Shown: positions 54,235-63,239, numbered from the stretch's first letter. The stretch: 64,000 bases of DNA from Intestinimonas butyriciproducens (GCF_016901775.1 NZ_JACJKW010000004.1:64001-128000); one strand, 5' to 3'. A program made the numbers and translations. The notes: generated by a model not told the origin, from the sequence alone.

Positions 54235-54599
54235 CGAATGTAAAAGATTGCCCTGGATTTGAAACCTTCGGAGCGGATGTTCAGCAGGCGCGTGAAGCTG
54301 TGAAAATGTCCCGCCGGGAGCTGGCCGAAAAGGTCGGCATCGACCCGCGCTATCTTGCAAATATTGAGCTGTGCGGCACAATACCAAGCGTGCCAGTTGT
54401 GATGCAGCTCATCCGCATTTGCAAGCTGCCCGCAGAACGCTACTTCAACCCGGAGCTGCTTCGGGAGGACAGTGAGCAGCGCCAACGGACAAGCCACAAA
54501 TTACAGCTTTGCCCGGAGAAGTATCTGCCCATTGTGGAAGGTGTCATTGACGGAGCCATCAAATTGAAAGATGCGGATGATGAGAAGGAGGATGTGTAA
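54231..54599 (+). CDS. XRE-family repressor-like protein
   Basis: A 122-residue protein with an N-terminal HTH_3 (MSRRELAEKVGIDPRYLANI) and a 50-residue helical tail. ATG 54231 lies in a palindromic operator arm, with TAGGGTGATG upstream. Divergent to the excisionase-like gene. Probably the mobilizable unit's repressor, autoregulated. Confidence 0.85.
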   Translation: MPNVKDCPGFETFGADVQQAREAVKMSRRELAEKVGIDPRYLANIELCGTIPSVPVVMQLIRICKLPAERYFNPELLREDSEQRQRTSHKLQLCPEKYLPIVEGVIDGAIKLKDADDEKEDV

Positions 54600-54698
54600 G
54601 CGTCCTCTTTTCTCATCTGAAGAAATACCGCCCGAAAGGGCATAAATACGGGGTACGAGAAACCGGCAAGCAATGCCTCGTGGGACCCACCGAGGCCA

Positions 54699-54957
54699 AA
54701 CCTGGGATTTTCGCTGGCGCGAAGATCCCAGGTTGCTTGTTGAGGGCGCTGCCCCCAAGCCCCCATAAACAGCTCCATTCTGGAGCTGGCTGCGCGTTCC
54801 GATGGAACGCTTTTTCCATCGCCATGGCGATGGATAGCACAGGATAGAACCCGCATCAAGAGCAAGCCGCCGGTGGGCGGTGCTTCGCACTCTTGACCCG
54901 GTTTCCGTCCTGCGCCGGTGAGCAGACAAGAGGGAAAGCCGCCGCAGGCTTTCCCTC
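54699..54957. other. oriT-like palindrome field downstream of the relaxase
   Basis: The gene-free stretch 54600-54983 contains, in order: AACCTGGGA/TCCCAGGTT with an inner TTCGC/GCGAA (54699-54734); CAGCTCCA/TGGAGCTG (54770-54788); GCGTTCC/GGAACGC (54794-54810); the perfect palindrome TCCATCGCCATGGCGATGGA (54815-54834); and GAGGGAAAGCC/GGCTTTCCCTC (54930-54957). GCGCCCT on the minus strand at 54749-54743 resembles the core of IncQ/P-type nic sites. Clustering beside a relaxase gene suggests the transfer origin; the last hairpin may double as the relaxase terminator. Confidence 0.6.
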
Positions 54958-54983
54958 CCGAAAAGCCCAAATCCATGAGCCGG

Positions 54984-56408
54984 TCATCGTCCCTGGCTCT
55001 GCTCCTGGGCATGGCCTTTCTCTGTCTGTTTTTCTTCCTCATAGCCCATGATGCGGTCCACATTGGCCTTAATGGTCAGAAGCTCCTTCATCTCATCACG
55101 GGCCTTTCGGTAGCCGGAATAGGCTGCCTTCTTTTGTGCCATCAGCTCCGCATATTCCGCCTGCAAGCTCTTGACGGTAGGGAGCTTTTTCATTCCCAGC
55201 TCATCAAATGCTTTCTTTGCTGTCTGGTGTAAAAGGATGTCCGCCTCATGCTCGGCGCGAAACTTTTTTGAATATCCGGCTTTGCGATAGGCAACATATA
55301 CCTCCCGTGTTTTGGCATAGTTGATGATGTGGGTGCGGAGGACCGCAATCTCCGTCATTCGCTTTTCCGCCGCTTTGATCTGCGCGGACAATTCATTGTA
55401 CCGGGCGGTGGCTGCCGCCGTCTTTTCAGACAGCACTTTGTAATCAAGCAGCTTATGCTCGGAGAGATAATTCATAGTCTGTGCCATCTGCTTCAGATTG
55501 AAGCCGGTGGCCCATCGCTGATAACCGGCTCCCTTGCCAGCGCGGAGCTTTTCCTGAATATCGACCATCAGGCTCACAGCCTGTTTCGGCTCCGGCCGGG
55601 GCGTGGTCCTGGTGGGGGTATGTTTCTTTTCTCCGGCCAGAACCGCACGAAGCTCTGCTTCACTGTACCCTTTGCCCAGCTTCTTACTCATGCGGGCAGC
55701 ATTGTCCCAGCCAGGCGCTTTGAGGCTGTACGACTGCCCACGGTGGGACACCTCGCATCCCATCCCTTCCAACAGCTTCAGCAGGGCATCAAAGTCGGCT
55801 GGCTTCTGCTCCAGGGCCTGGTCGATCATCACACACAGCGTCTCTCGCTGGGACTGTTTAGCCCGATCCCCCAGCCACTTGTTATAGCTCTTTCCATGTG
55901 GCTTCGGGTTCTCCACAATAGAGTATCCGTTCTCAATGCAGATGGTGTCATTGAGCCGCCGGACCGCGCGGGTGCTGCCCCAAAAATTCCGAAACTTCCG
56001 TTGATAGTCCAAGGCGGTGGCATCGAAAATGATGTGGTTATGGATGTGCTTTTTATCAATATGAGTGCAGACAATAAAAGCGTGTTTTCCCTTGGTAAAA
56101 CGCCGCGCCAGCTCACAGCCCAGCCGGTTTGCTTCTTCCGGCGTAATCTCACCAGGGACAAAGGACTGCCGGAGATGATAGGCAATCACATCGTCCTCGC
56201 CCCGTACCCGGCCGGTGGCGGCGATGTACTGACGCTTATTGAAAAGGAACTCCGCATCCGCGATCCGGCTGTCGCATTGAAAGCTGGTAATGAGTCTGCC
56301 GTTATCTGTTTTCTGCGGATTTTGAACATAGTCAATGATGTCGCTGATGGCTGTCCCTACCGTCCGGCCTTTGCCGGTGTGCAGGGGCATGAGCCGCGTG
56401 GTTGCCAT
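54984..56408 (-). CDS. Relaxase/mobilization nuclease
   Basis: A 474-residue relaxase. The metal-binding histidine motif HIDKKHIHNHIIF spans 116-128 (His116, His121, His123, His125) and a candidate nicking Tyr is at about 27 (DIIDYVQN). The C-terminal half is coiled-coil and basic. It nicks oriT and pilots single-stranded DNA into the coupling protein. ATG 56408 follows GAAGGAGG. Typical of Tn1549-like/mobilizable elements of Clostridia. Divergent repressor and sigma-like gene lie adjacent. Confidence 0.88.
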   Translation of the reverse strand: MATTRLMPLHTGKGRTVGTAISDIIDYVQNPQKTDNGRLITSFQCDSRIADAEFLFNKRQYIAATGRVRGEDDVIAYHLRQSFVPGEITPEEANRLGCELARRFTKGKHAFIVCTHIDKKHIHNHIIFDATALDYQRKFRNFWGSTRAVRRLNDTICIENGYSIVENPKPHGKSYNKWLGDRAKQSQRETLCVMIDQALEQKPADFDALLKLLEGMGCEVSHRGQSYSLKAPGWDNAARMSKKLGKGYSEAELRAVLAGEKKHTPTRTTPRPEPKQAVSLMVDIQEKLRAGKGAGYQRWATGFNLKQMAQTMNYLSEHKLLDYKVLSEKTAAATARYNELSAQIKAAEKRMTEIAVLRTHIINYAKTREVYVAYRKAGYSKKFRAEHEADILLHQTAKKAFDELGMKKLPTVKSLQAEYAELMAQKKAAYSGYRKARDEMKELLTIKANVDRIMGYEEEKQTEKGHAQEQSQGR

Positions 56409-56480
56409 GAAATAACCTCCTTCCATGATGAGGGCGGCCTGCATCTGCAAACCACCCTGTTGATAGTTACTTATTCTGTC

Positions 56481-56963
56481 TTAACGCAGTTTGCGGAGCT
56501 TACGGAGCGCCGCAGCGATAGAATTGGACACGCTGGCTTTAGACAATCCTTCATCTCTGGCGATCTCTGTGATGGATTTTCCCTCGGCCAAATACATCCA
56601 GATCCGGCGATACTGCCTGGCGGTCAGAAGGGCCTTCACCCTGGCCATGCGCTCCTGGCACAGAGCCTTCCGAGCGGCTTCGATTTCATCAGCCAGAAGC
56701 TCACGGAAATAAGCATCCTCCGCAGACTCCACCGCACTTGCCGCGCTTATGTTTTCATCCAGAGGAACCCCATTGTCATAGTAGCCGCGCCCCTGGCGTT
56801 CCGTCTCATAATAATCCTCATCGGACCATTGTTTCCAGCGGAGAAATTCTTCCTCACTGGAAAAGTCTGCGCGGGTGAGCCGGATGTGTCCATTCACGCT
56901 TATGTAAATGATGCTATCTTTCTCGCGCTTATTCTGCGCGTATTCACTTTTCTTATTGAACAT
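56481..56963 (-). CDS. Sigma-like HTH protein (fourth of four)
   Basis: A 160-residue protein with an N-terminal linker including YDNGVPLDEN and a C-terminal region-4-type helix-turn-helix (RIWMYLAEGKSITEIARDEG, SKASVSNSIAAAL). GGAGGA precedes ATG 56963. It lies upstream of the relaxase and probably controls mobilization genes. The promoter feeding it includes the leader element and terminator at 57062-57097. Confidence 0.78.
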   Translation of the reverse strand: MFNKKSEYAQNKREKDSIIYISVNGHIRLTRADFSSEEEFLRWKQWSDEDYYETERQGRGYYDNGVPLDENISAASAVESAEDAYFRELLADEIEAARKALCQERMARVKALLTARQYRRIWMYLAEGKSITEIARDEGLSKASVSNSIAAALRKLRKLR

Positions 56964-57061
56964 ACTTGTCCTCCATTTCAATTCAGGGGTTAGCGGGTGA
57001 ATGGTGAATTGAAATGGGAATGGCGGGGACCGGCAGCCTACGGAGAACCGCAGGATATGAC

Positions 57062-57097
57062 AAAAAACGCCTGACTGGTCATACGCCAGCCAGACGC
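57062..57097 (-). terminator. Terminator between leader peptide and sigma-like gene
   Basis: The minus strand pairs GCGTCTGGCTGG (57097-57086) with CCAGTCAGGCGT (57078-57067), including three G-U pairs, and continues TTTTT. It sits 25 bases past the leader peptide's stop, an attenuator arrangement. Confidence 0.75.
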
Positions 57098-57121
57098 TAT
57101 CTGGTGTGTTTTGCCGCTTAC

Positions 57122-57229
57122 CTACATGGTATAGTTCATCTTCTTGGGCATTAGTCCCCAATACTGGGGACAGGCTTTTTTTGGCAGGTAGTTTTCTGCC
57201 GGATTATGTTGAAGCTGTTCTCGCTTCAC
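57122..57229 (-). CDS. Leader-type small peptide, copy 2 (KREQL family)
   Basis: A 35-codon minus-strand frame from GTG 57229: VKREQLQHNPAENYLPKKA, then a tail ending KKMNYTM, stop TAG at 57124-57122. AGGAGGG at 57243-57237 sits in the hairpin loop bounded by CGGCGGCT/AGCCGCCG (57229-57253). The core is shared with 48927-49016 (four differences in the first 18 residues) while the tails diverge. A transcription start is predicted near 57404, and a terminator follows. Confidence 0.6.
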   Translation of the reverse strand: MKREQLQHNPAENYLPKKACPQYWGLMPKKMNYTM

Positions 57230-57388
57230 GGCGGCTCCCTCCTAAAGCCGCCGCTACATTCAGCACAGGGTCGTCATCCTCATAAGGGCATGGAGAACGG
57301 CGGCCTTGATTTATTCAAAGCCGCCGCAATAATGGCATGGACAATATCTGCTGAACGACGGCTTTTTTTCTTTTGCCGTCGCCCGGCA
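57122..57388 (-). repeat. Structured leader element, copy 2
   Basis: Approximate 267-base repeat of 48927-49178 in the same orientation. Hairpins: CGACGGC/GCCGTCG (57356-57381), CGGCGGC/GCCGCCG (57298-57326) and CGGCGGCT/AGCCGCCG (57229-57253). A perfect GTCCCC/GGGGAC hairpin (57155-57170) lies inside the peptide tail. It begins about 15 bases after a predicted promoter, so it is a 5' leader of the mobilization operon. Confidence 0.78.
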
Positions 57389-57410
57389 GATTGTTCGTTA
57401 CTTTTTGCTT

Positions 57411-57499
57411 ATTATAAACATCAATTCTCGCAGAAATCTCACAGCAAATAGCTTTTTCGACACAAAAACAGGCTGAAATCTCGCAAACTTGTGACAATT
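57411..57499 (-). promoter_or_regulatory. Orphan promoter with degenerate GTGAxATTTC operator
   Basis: Minus-strand TATAAT lies at 57416-57411. AATTCTCGCAGAAATCTCAC (57423-57442) corresponds to the half-site before -10 boxes at 60905-60924 and 63675-63694. A degenerate palindrome, GAAATCTCGCA...TGTGACAATT, lies at 57475-57499. It would transcribe the leader element and mobilization genes. Confidence 0.6.
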
Positions 57500-57501
57500 A
57501 G

Positions 57502-57530
57502 AAAAACCGAAGGCAAAAACTGCCCTCGGC
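57502..57530 (-). terminator. Terminator after the FtsX-type permease
   Basis: The minus strand pairs CCGAGGGCA with TGCCTTCGG and continues TTTTTCT, 25 bases past the stop. Confidence 0.85.
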
Positions 57531-57554
57531 TTTCTAATTTGCTTATCTCTCAGC

Positions 57555-60182
57555 TTATTCCGATGTACGCAGGCGTTCCACAACAGTACCTTTGTTGAAG
57601 AAGCGCAGGACAATGACCGGGATCACCGCCGCCAAGAGCAGATATACCAGTGCGATAATCAATGCCGGAACCAAAGTGAAATGCAGCGTGAAGTACCACA
57701 TCGAGGACGAGTTCAAAACACTTTTCAGGACGGTCAGGCCAATCATAGCTGCAAAAATGATACCGACTATATCGGCGGCTCCCGCATAATAAAGCCCCTC
57801 ATAGACCATCATGCGGCGGAGTTGTCGGTTCGTCATGCCAATGCTCTGCATGGTAGCAAATTCATGGTGGCGGGTGATAATGTTGGTAATCATCATATTG
57901 GTAAAGTTGATTAACCCGGCAAAAGCCATAATCACACCAATCATACCACCTACAAGCAATACGATATTCCCGATAGAGGCAAGCTGCTGTTTCATTAGCG
58001 CCGTAGAAGTATAGGAAACAGAAGAATTGTTGCTTGTAAAATCGTTCAGAAAACCGTCAATCTGCTGCTCGTAACCGTCAGTAGCATCAAATCCATAGCT
58101 GAATAGAGTGGCATTGTCATAAAACTGTCCGAACATTTCATCTGTCATGTAGATAAATGGTGCGTCCCCACCTATGCGTGATGCAGCTAATGCACCAGAA
58201 GAGGTTTCATATTCATAAGGAGTCATATTTGCGATTGCAAGCACAGTACAGGTTTTTACTAATTCACCATTCTTATAAAATGATATACTATCCCCCATTT
58301 GAAATTGTTCGCCAAATACCCCAAAGTCCGGCTCGCCAGTCAGCTTATCCATGTAATAGCCAATAATCACATATTCCCCGGTGTGCATCTTCTGTTTGAG
58401 CGTGTCAATATTTTTTTCTCCGTCATAAACCGTTATATCATCCCAAAATGCATCAGACACACCAAAAACATTTCCATACCATTGATTTCCCGCATCTGGC
58501 GCAATAGCTACGCGTGCATTACTACCATAAGCAAAAGTACGTCCATTCCACTCGTCAGTACCTTCAATCGTAAAGATTTCAATACCGTAATCTACGGTTA
58601 CATCTGTATCATCCAAGGTATTCCGATACAAGTATCTTCCATTTTCTACACCGGCTTGTTGGTTTATCAATTCCGGCACAGCCAAAGGCAGTCCATCCTC
58701 GTGATACATAAACGGAGCAGTTTGATTGACGGCAGTGGAATTGTAGACAGTATAATCTGTTTTTGTTTGTCGGCTGATCCATTTGTTTTCATCCATACTT
58801 TGAGTAATTACAAAAGCAGAATTAAGCAAGACAATACACAAGAGCATGGAAATCACAATGAAAATTGTACGCCGCTTACTCCGGCCTAAGTTTGCAAGAG
58901 CCATACGGGGCAGCTTTGCTCCCTGTGTCCGTTTTGTTACTTTCTTCTTGATATTTTCCTGCCCGGTATAGCGGATCGCTTCTAATGGGGATACCTTTGC
59001 TGCCTTTTTTGCGGGTTTCCGGGTACTGATAAATACAGTCAGGATAGTAAACAAAGCAGCTATTACAAAAATCAACGGAGATAGCGATACTTCGGTTGCG
59101 TTCAAAGCGTTATATCTTAAAAACTCCATGACAACGGGGAGAAGCGCCCAACTCACAAGAAATCCCGCAACCAAGCCGATGGGCAGACCAATCACCGTCA
59201 GCCAAACGGCCTGACGGTTTACCAGCTTTTTGATCTGCCGGGTAGAACATCCGATTGTCCGAAGAAGCCCGTACTGCTGAACATCCTGCATGACAGAAAT
59301 ATCAAAAATATTATAAATCAGCAAGTACCCGCAAGCCATAAAGAGAAGCACAAACCCTACAACGGCAACCGCCATAAGCGGATCTATGGATTGTACGGTT
59401 ACATCATTCTCTGCACAGAGAATATAATTGCTTGCATTCATATCATCGGTGTTCCCGCCAACGGAACGGGCAAATTCCTGTAACTGGCCCTTTACATCCG
59501 TCTTATTTTTCAAAACCACATCGGACAGATAGGTGCCAGCCATTTCTCTATCTTCCGCAAAGGTATTACGGAATAAATCGGGGTTTTCCTCAACAAACTT
59601 TTCAGACACAATCATTAGGCTGCTAACATCGTTCGCTGCTTCCCACCAGCCAGAAAGTACCATGTCAAAATGATAGGTCTGGCCCCGCAACTCAAACTCA
59701 ACGGGAACCTGTGCGCCAATTTCGGCTTCAATTCCCAGGGCTTCCAAAGCAAGATCGCTGGTGGAAATCTCATTCGCTGCTTGCGGAGCCTCCCCGTGTG
59801 TCGGCATACAGAAAGTCAATTCCTGCTGAATGGCGTCAGCATAATCAATTTCAATGCTGTGTCCGGGCGAATTTGTTGCAAAACCAATAACCTGCCTGCA
59901 TCCGGCCTGCTCAACAAAATCGCTGTTGATAAGCTGCTCATATTGAGCTTCGGTCATATAGCGAATATCGCCGTCTGCTTTACTGCCTTTTTGCATCTGC
60001 ATGGAGAGTTGAAGCGAAGATACCATACTGAAAGCAAGGGATGTAATAGAGGTAAACAGGAACGCCGTTAAAAAGATGGCTAAAATTGCGGCGATATTCC
60101 GCACTTTGTTTTTCTTAAAATATCTCTTTGAAAGGCGTTTGATAACGGCCATGTTATTGTTGCCAAACAAAATATCATTCAT
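57555..60182 (-). CDS. FtsX-family ABC permease
   Basis: An 875-residue permease: N-terminal helix (IAAILAIFLTAFLFTSITSL), a large extracellular domain, then helical clusters with FtsX signatures around 265-380, 430-460 and 760-870. This MacB-type architecture is common for antimicrobial-peptide resistance or lipid/peptide export. ATG 60182 follows GAGGGGGTG. Encoded after its ATPase, 13 bases apart. Confidence 0.88.
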   Translation of the reverse strand: MNDILFGNNNMAVIKRLSKRYFKKNKVRNIAAILAIFLTAFLFTSITSLAFSMVSSLQLSMQMQKGSKADGDIRYMTEAQYEQLINSDFVEQAGCRQVIGFATNSPGHSIEIDYADAIQQELTFCMPTHGEAPQAANEISTSDLALEALGIEAEIGAQVPVEFELRGQTYHFDMVLSGWWEAANDVSSLMIVSEKFVEENPDLFRNTFAEDREMAGTYLSDVVLKNKTDVKGQLQEFARSVGGNTDDMNASNYILCAENDVTVQSIDPLMAVAVVGFVLLFMACGYLLIYNIFDISVMQDVQQYGLLRTIGCSTRQIKKLVNRQAVWLTVIGLPIGLVAGFLVSWALLPVVMEFLRYNALNATEVSLSPLIFVIAALFTILTVFISTRKPAKKAAKVSPLEAIRYTGQENIKKKVTKRTQGAKLPRMALANLGRSKRRTIFIVISMLLCIVLLNSAFVITQSMDENKWISRQTKTDYTVYNSTAVNQTAPFMYHEDGLPLAVPELINQQAGVENGRYLYRNTLDDTDVTVDYGIEIFTIEGTDEWNGRTFAYGSNARVAIAPDAGNQWYGNVFGVSDAFWDDITVYDGEKNIDTLKQKMHTGEYVIIGYYMDKLTGEPDFGVFGEQFQMGDSISFYKNGELVKTCTVLAIANMTPYEYETSSGALAASRIGGDAPFIYMTDEMFGQFYDNATLFSYGFDATDGYEQQIDGFLNDFTSNNSSVSYTSTALMKQQLASIGNIVLLVGGMIGVIMAFAGLINFTNMMITNIITRHHEFATMQSIGMTNRQLRRMMVYEGLYYAGAADIVGIIFAAMIGLTVLKSVLNSSSMWYFTLHFTLVPALIIALVYLLLAAVIPVIVLRFFNKGTVVERLRTSE

Positions 60183-60195
60183 CTATGGCACCCCC

Positions 60196-60861
60196 TCACT
60201 CCATGATTTTCCCGTCCTCAATACGGATAATCCGATCTGCAAGCTGGGCGATCTCGCTGTTATGGGTAATCATGACAAGCGTCTGATGGAATTTCTGGCT
60301 GGTGACTTTCAACAGGCCCAGAACATCGCTGCTCGTCCGGCTGTCAAGATTGCCCGTCGGTTCGTCTGCCAGCACGATAGCCGGTTTTGAAATAAGAGCG
60401 CGGGCAATGGCGACACGCTGCTGCTGGCCGCCGGAAAGATTGTTCGGCATATTGTTCAGCTTATCTTCCAAGGCCAGCATCCGAACGACTTCCTGCATGA
60501 ATTTCTTATCTACTTTGTCGCCGTCCAGTTCCACGGGCAAGGCAATATTCTCATAGACGTTGAGGACAGGGACAAGGTTGTAGTTTTGGAATATAAAGCC
60601 GATTTTCCGTCTGCGGAAAATGGTAAGCTGCTCGTCATTCAGAGTAGATAAATCTCTGCCATCCACAATGACCTTGCCGGAAGTGGGAACATCCAGACCG
60701 CCAATCATATTCAGCAGTGTGGATTTGCCGCTGCCGGATGTGCCGACAATGGCGACAAATTCTCCGAGTTCCACCGAGAGAGAAACGCCGTCCAGAGCCT
60801 TTGTAATGTTCGGCTCGTCTCCATAGTATTTTTTCAAATCTGTTGTCTGTAAAATAGTCAT
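60196..60861 (-). CDS. ABC ATPase of MacB/LolD type
   Basis: A 221-residue ATPase: Walker A GTSGSGKS, signature LSGGQQQR, Walker [15 protein letters not shown] 60861 follows AAAGGTGG. Partner of the FtsX permease. Its promoter carries the GAAATGTCAC palindrome and half-site, suggesting control by the two-component system whose kinase ends at 63751. Confidence 0.9.
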   Translation of the reverse strand: MTILQTTDLKKYYGDEPNITKALDGVSLSVELGEFVAIVGTSGSGKSTLLNMIGGLDVPTSGKVIVDGRDLSTLNDEQLTIFRRRKIGFIFQNYNLVPVLNVYENIALPVELDGDKVDKKFMQEVVRMLALEDKLNNMPNNLSGGQQQRVAIARALISKPAIVLADEPTGNLDSRTSSDVLGLLKVTSQKFHQTLVMITHNSEIAQLADRIIRIEDGKIME

Positions 60862-60892
60862 AAGTTCTACCACCTTTCTTTTTGATGGTTCC

Positions 60893-60985
60893 ATTGTAAA
60901 GGTAAATCCTCGCAGAAATGTCACGATGGTTCTTGAATTTCCTATTAAAACGCCTTGAAATGTCACAATCCTGTGACATTTCAAG
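60893..60985 (-). promoter_or_regulatory. Promoter A with GAAATGTCAC operator pair
   Basis: A perfect palindrome, CTTGAAATGTCACA/TGTGACATTTCAAG with centre ATCC, occupies 60954-60985. A half-site, AATCCTCGCAGAAATGTCAC, occupies 60905-60924, and a TACAAT -10 (minus strand) lies at 60898-60893. The same layout recurs at 63663-63752. Confidence 0.8.
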
Positions 60986-61001
60986 AATAGAGTTTGCACA
61001 C

Positions 61002-61637
61002 TTAATTTGCAGCAATTAGTTGTCCTTCCTCCATACGATAGATGTGATTACATATTGCATCTATATCCTCTCTGTGGTGAGAAGTAATAACAATCAATTT
61101 TCCGTCTTTGCGGTATTGAAGCAATAAATTACGCACAAGTAAAACCGTATCCTCGTCCAAAGCATTAAACGGCTCGTCCAAGATCAAAATATCGGGGTTC
61201 TCCATAATCGCTTGAATAATCCCTATTTTCTGCTTCATACCAAGAGAGTATTTTTTGACAGTCTGTTTAGAATTTGGTTCCAGCGAAAACTTTGTCATCA
61301 GAGTTTTAATTTTATCATCGGCAACACGATGTCTAATTTCTGCCAACATCTTCAAGTTTTCAAAGCCCGTCAAATAATTCAGAAAATCCGGCTTTTCAAT
61401 TATCAGCCCTAAGTTCGGAGGAAAAGAAATATCGTGATGCAGTGTCTTTCCGTCCACTGAAATACTGCCCTTTGTAGGGCGGATCAGCCCGGCAATTTCA
61501 CGCAGCAGCATGGTTTTGCCGCTACCGTTTTTACCGACAATACCATAAATATTCCCGCTTACAAATTCACAGGAAATATCTTTAAGAACCATAGCCCCAT
61601 TTATCTTTTTCGATAGTGCTTCGACCTTTATATTCAT
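61002..61637 (-). CDS. ABC ATPase (LanF-like)
   Basis: A 211-residue ATPase: Walker A GKNGSGKT, signature YSLGMKQK, Walker B ILILDEPFNAL. The signature has Leu-Gly instead of Gly-Gly, as is common in lantibiotic-immunity LanF proteins. Followed by promoter A. It works with the two permeases upstream. Confidence 0.85.
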   Translation of the reverse strand: MNIKVEALSKKINGAMVLKDISCEFVSGNIYGIVGKNGSGKTMLLREIAGLIRPTKGSISVDGKTLHHDISFPPNLGLIIEKPDFLNYLTGFENLKMLAEIRHRVADDKIKTLMTKFSLEPNSKQTVKKYSLGMKQKIGIIQAIMENPDILILDEPFNALDEDTVLLVRNLLLQYRKDGKLIVITSHHREDIDAICNHIYRMEEGQLIAAN

Positions 61638-61659
61638 TTAGCTTCCTCCTACCTCGATA

Positions 61660-62325
61660 CTAAAAAATATCCTCATTCTGAGTTACGACCAATAAAGTGC
61701 CTGTCAGGATAATCAGAATGACCGGCATGGCAATAACCCACATTGTTCCATTGCAGAACATCCATGAAAACACAAGGTTTATTTCAATTCCAAATTGCTG
61801 ATCCAGCTCCGGGATAATCGTAAGCACTTCTAATACGAAAATCAGATATACCATAATGTAAGAAGCGGACTTCATCAGCTTATTGTTACTCTTTTTCAAG
61901 ATTACAGAGCCATTTACCATAATCAGAAACCCAAGCAGGAAGCGGACATACCACGATAAAAGATAGATCGCATCCGCGCCGGAAAATACGCCCCCAAACT
62001 TAAACAGGGAAAAGAATATTATCAGGATAAACCAGACCGTTAAATATACAAATCCCAAAAAGTATTGCTGGAGCAGTTGTAAAATCAGCGCAGGTATTCT
62101 TCCCTTAGTGCGAATGATTGTGACCGGCATCATGCTTCTGTCAATTAACAGTGCCCCAAACAGAAACGGCGGCGTCAAAAGGAATACAACTAATTTGTCG
62201 AAGAAAAGGTTCGAAAACCATGTGCTTTGCCCATCAGTAAACATAGTCAGGCAGAAAAGCATTGCCGAAAATAGCGACAAGCACCCACCCGCATAAATTA
62301 AGAATTTCCGATGTAGTACAATCAT
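61660..62325 (-). CDS. Permease subunit, LanE/LanG-like
   Basis: A 221-residue membrane protein with about six helices. The start overlaps the stop of the preceding permease gene (ATGA). No signature beyond the hydrophobic pattern; role inferred from the adjacent ATPase. Confidence 0.75.
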   Translation of the reverse strand: MIVLHRKFLIYAGGCLSLFSAMLFCLTMFTDGQSTWFSNLFFDKLVVFLLTPPFLFGALLIDRSMMPVTIIRTKGRIPALILQLLQQYFLGFVYLTVWFILIIFFSLFKFGGVFSGADAIYLLSWYVRFLLGFLIMVNGSVILKKSNNKLMKSASYIMVYLIFVLEVLTIIPELDQQFGIEINLVFSWMFCNGTMWVIAMPVILIILTGTLLVVTQNEDIF

Positions 62326-63158
62326 AAGGCATCCCTATTCCTGCGGCATCCAATGAACGCCACTATGACATCAACAGCAAAAAGAGAAGCAAAGACCAGC
62401 ACTACATCAGCCGTAGTAATACAGGTGGAAAGGGCGCTGGCTGCTCTGGGCTGGATAATGATGGACAGATTATATTGCATATAATTTGCAAGCAACAATC
62501 CCTCTGCATAGTTGACTACATAAAGGATAAGAAACGGTGCCAGAAAAGCAATTAAGCGATTTTGAAATCTGAAAATCATGTGTATTCCAAGAACTAAAAC
62601 AGACATCAACGCAATCGCCAAGGCATTGAGAAAACTATATGCCAGTTCCATCATTATCGGGCTAATTTGATATAGATTTCTTGCAAGTGATCCTTCTTTG
62701 GGAACAAGGAAGTTATATTGTTCCGTCAGAGGTGCATCTGCGGAAAAACATAAGTTCGTCACAATTAAATTCACAATGAAGATCAGCAGAAAATTAAAAA
62801 GGGTCACAATAAAAACAGAGGCGATTTTTGAAATCAAATACTGTGTTCTGCTTTTTCGGACAATCAGCAGTTCATATATTGATGTTTTCCTCTCGTTAAT
62901 GAAAATCAAACCTGTTGATAAAACAGGAAACACAAACAGCAAAGTCCGATATACGGTATGTCCCCAGCCGGACGAGTTCATCAGCAACCAAAATTGAAAA
63001 GGATTTGCGCCCACTTGTTCAGAAAAGCCCGGCTGCCCTCCATATACGAAACGCACAAACAGAGAATCAGATATAGCAACAATTCCCATAAGCAACAAAG
63101 TAATCTGTACTAATCGGTTTTTATATATCTTTTTTACATCTGAAACAAAGTATGACAT
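62322..63158 (-). CDS. Permease subunit, LanE/LanG-like
   Basis: A 278-residue membrane protein with about six helices and a cytoplasmic loop containing RKSRTQYLISKIASV, similar to ABC-2/lantibiotic immunity permeases. ATG 63158 has AAAGGAG upstream; a TTG one codon earlier is also possible. It forms a complex with the 61660 permease and 61002 ATPase. Confidence 0.78.
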   Translation of the reverse strand: MSYFVSDVKKIYKNRLVQITLLLMGIVAISDSLFVRFVYGGQPGFSEQVGANPFQFWLLMNSSGWGHTVYRTLLFVFPVLSTGLIFINERKTSIYELLIVRKSRTQYLISKIASVFIVTLFNFLLIFIVNLIVTNLCFSADAPLTEQYNFLVPKEGSLARNLYQISPIMMELAYSFLNALAIALMSVLVLGIHMIFRFQNRLIAFLAPFLILYVVNYAEGLLLANYMQYNLSIIIQPRAASALSTCITTADVVLVFASLFAVDVIVAFIGCRRNRDAL

Positions 63159-63180
63159 CAAGAACTCCTTTCAGTTAATA

Positions 63181-63215
63181 TAGGGGCAAAGAAGTATCAA
63201 CTACCTTTGCCCCTA
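63181..63215 (-). terminator. Attenuator-like hairpin between secreted-protein gene and permease
   Basis: A perfect 11-base stem, TAGGGGCAAAG/CTTTGCCCCTA. The minus strand continues TATATTAACTG, a weak U-tract, so it may allow partial read-through into the permease genes. Confidence 0.7.
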
Positions 63216-63239
63216 CACGATAAACAATCACTTAGTTTA

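Noticed and set aside
54440-55063. Long frames through the oriT-like region
   Set aside because: They read straight through the palindromes, and overlap real genes in other frames.
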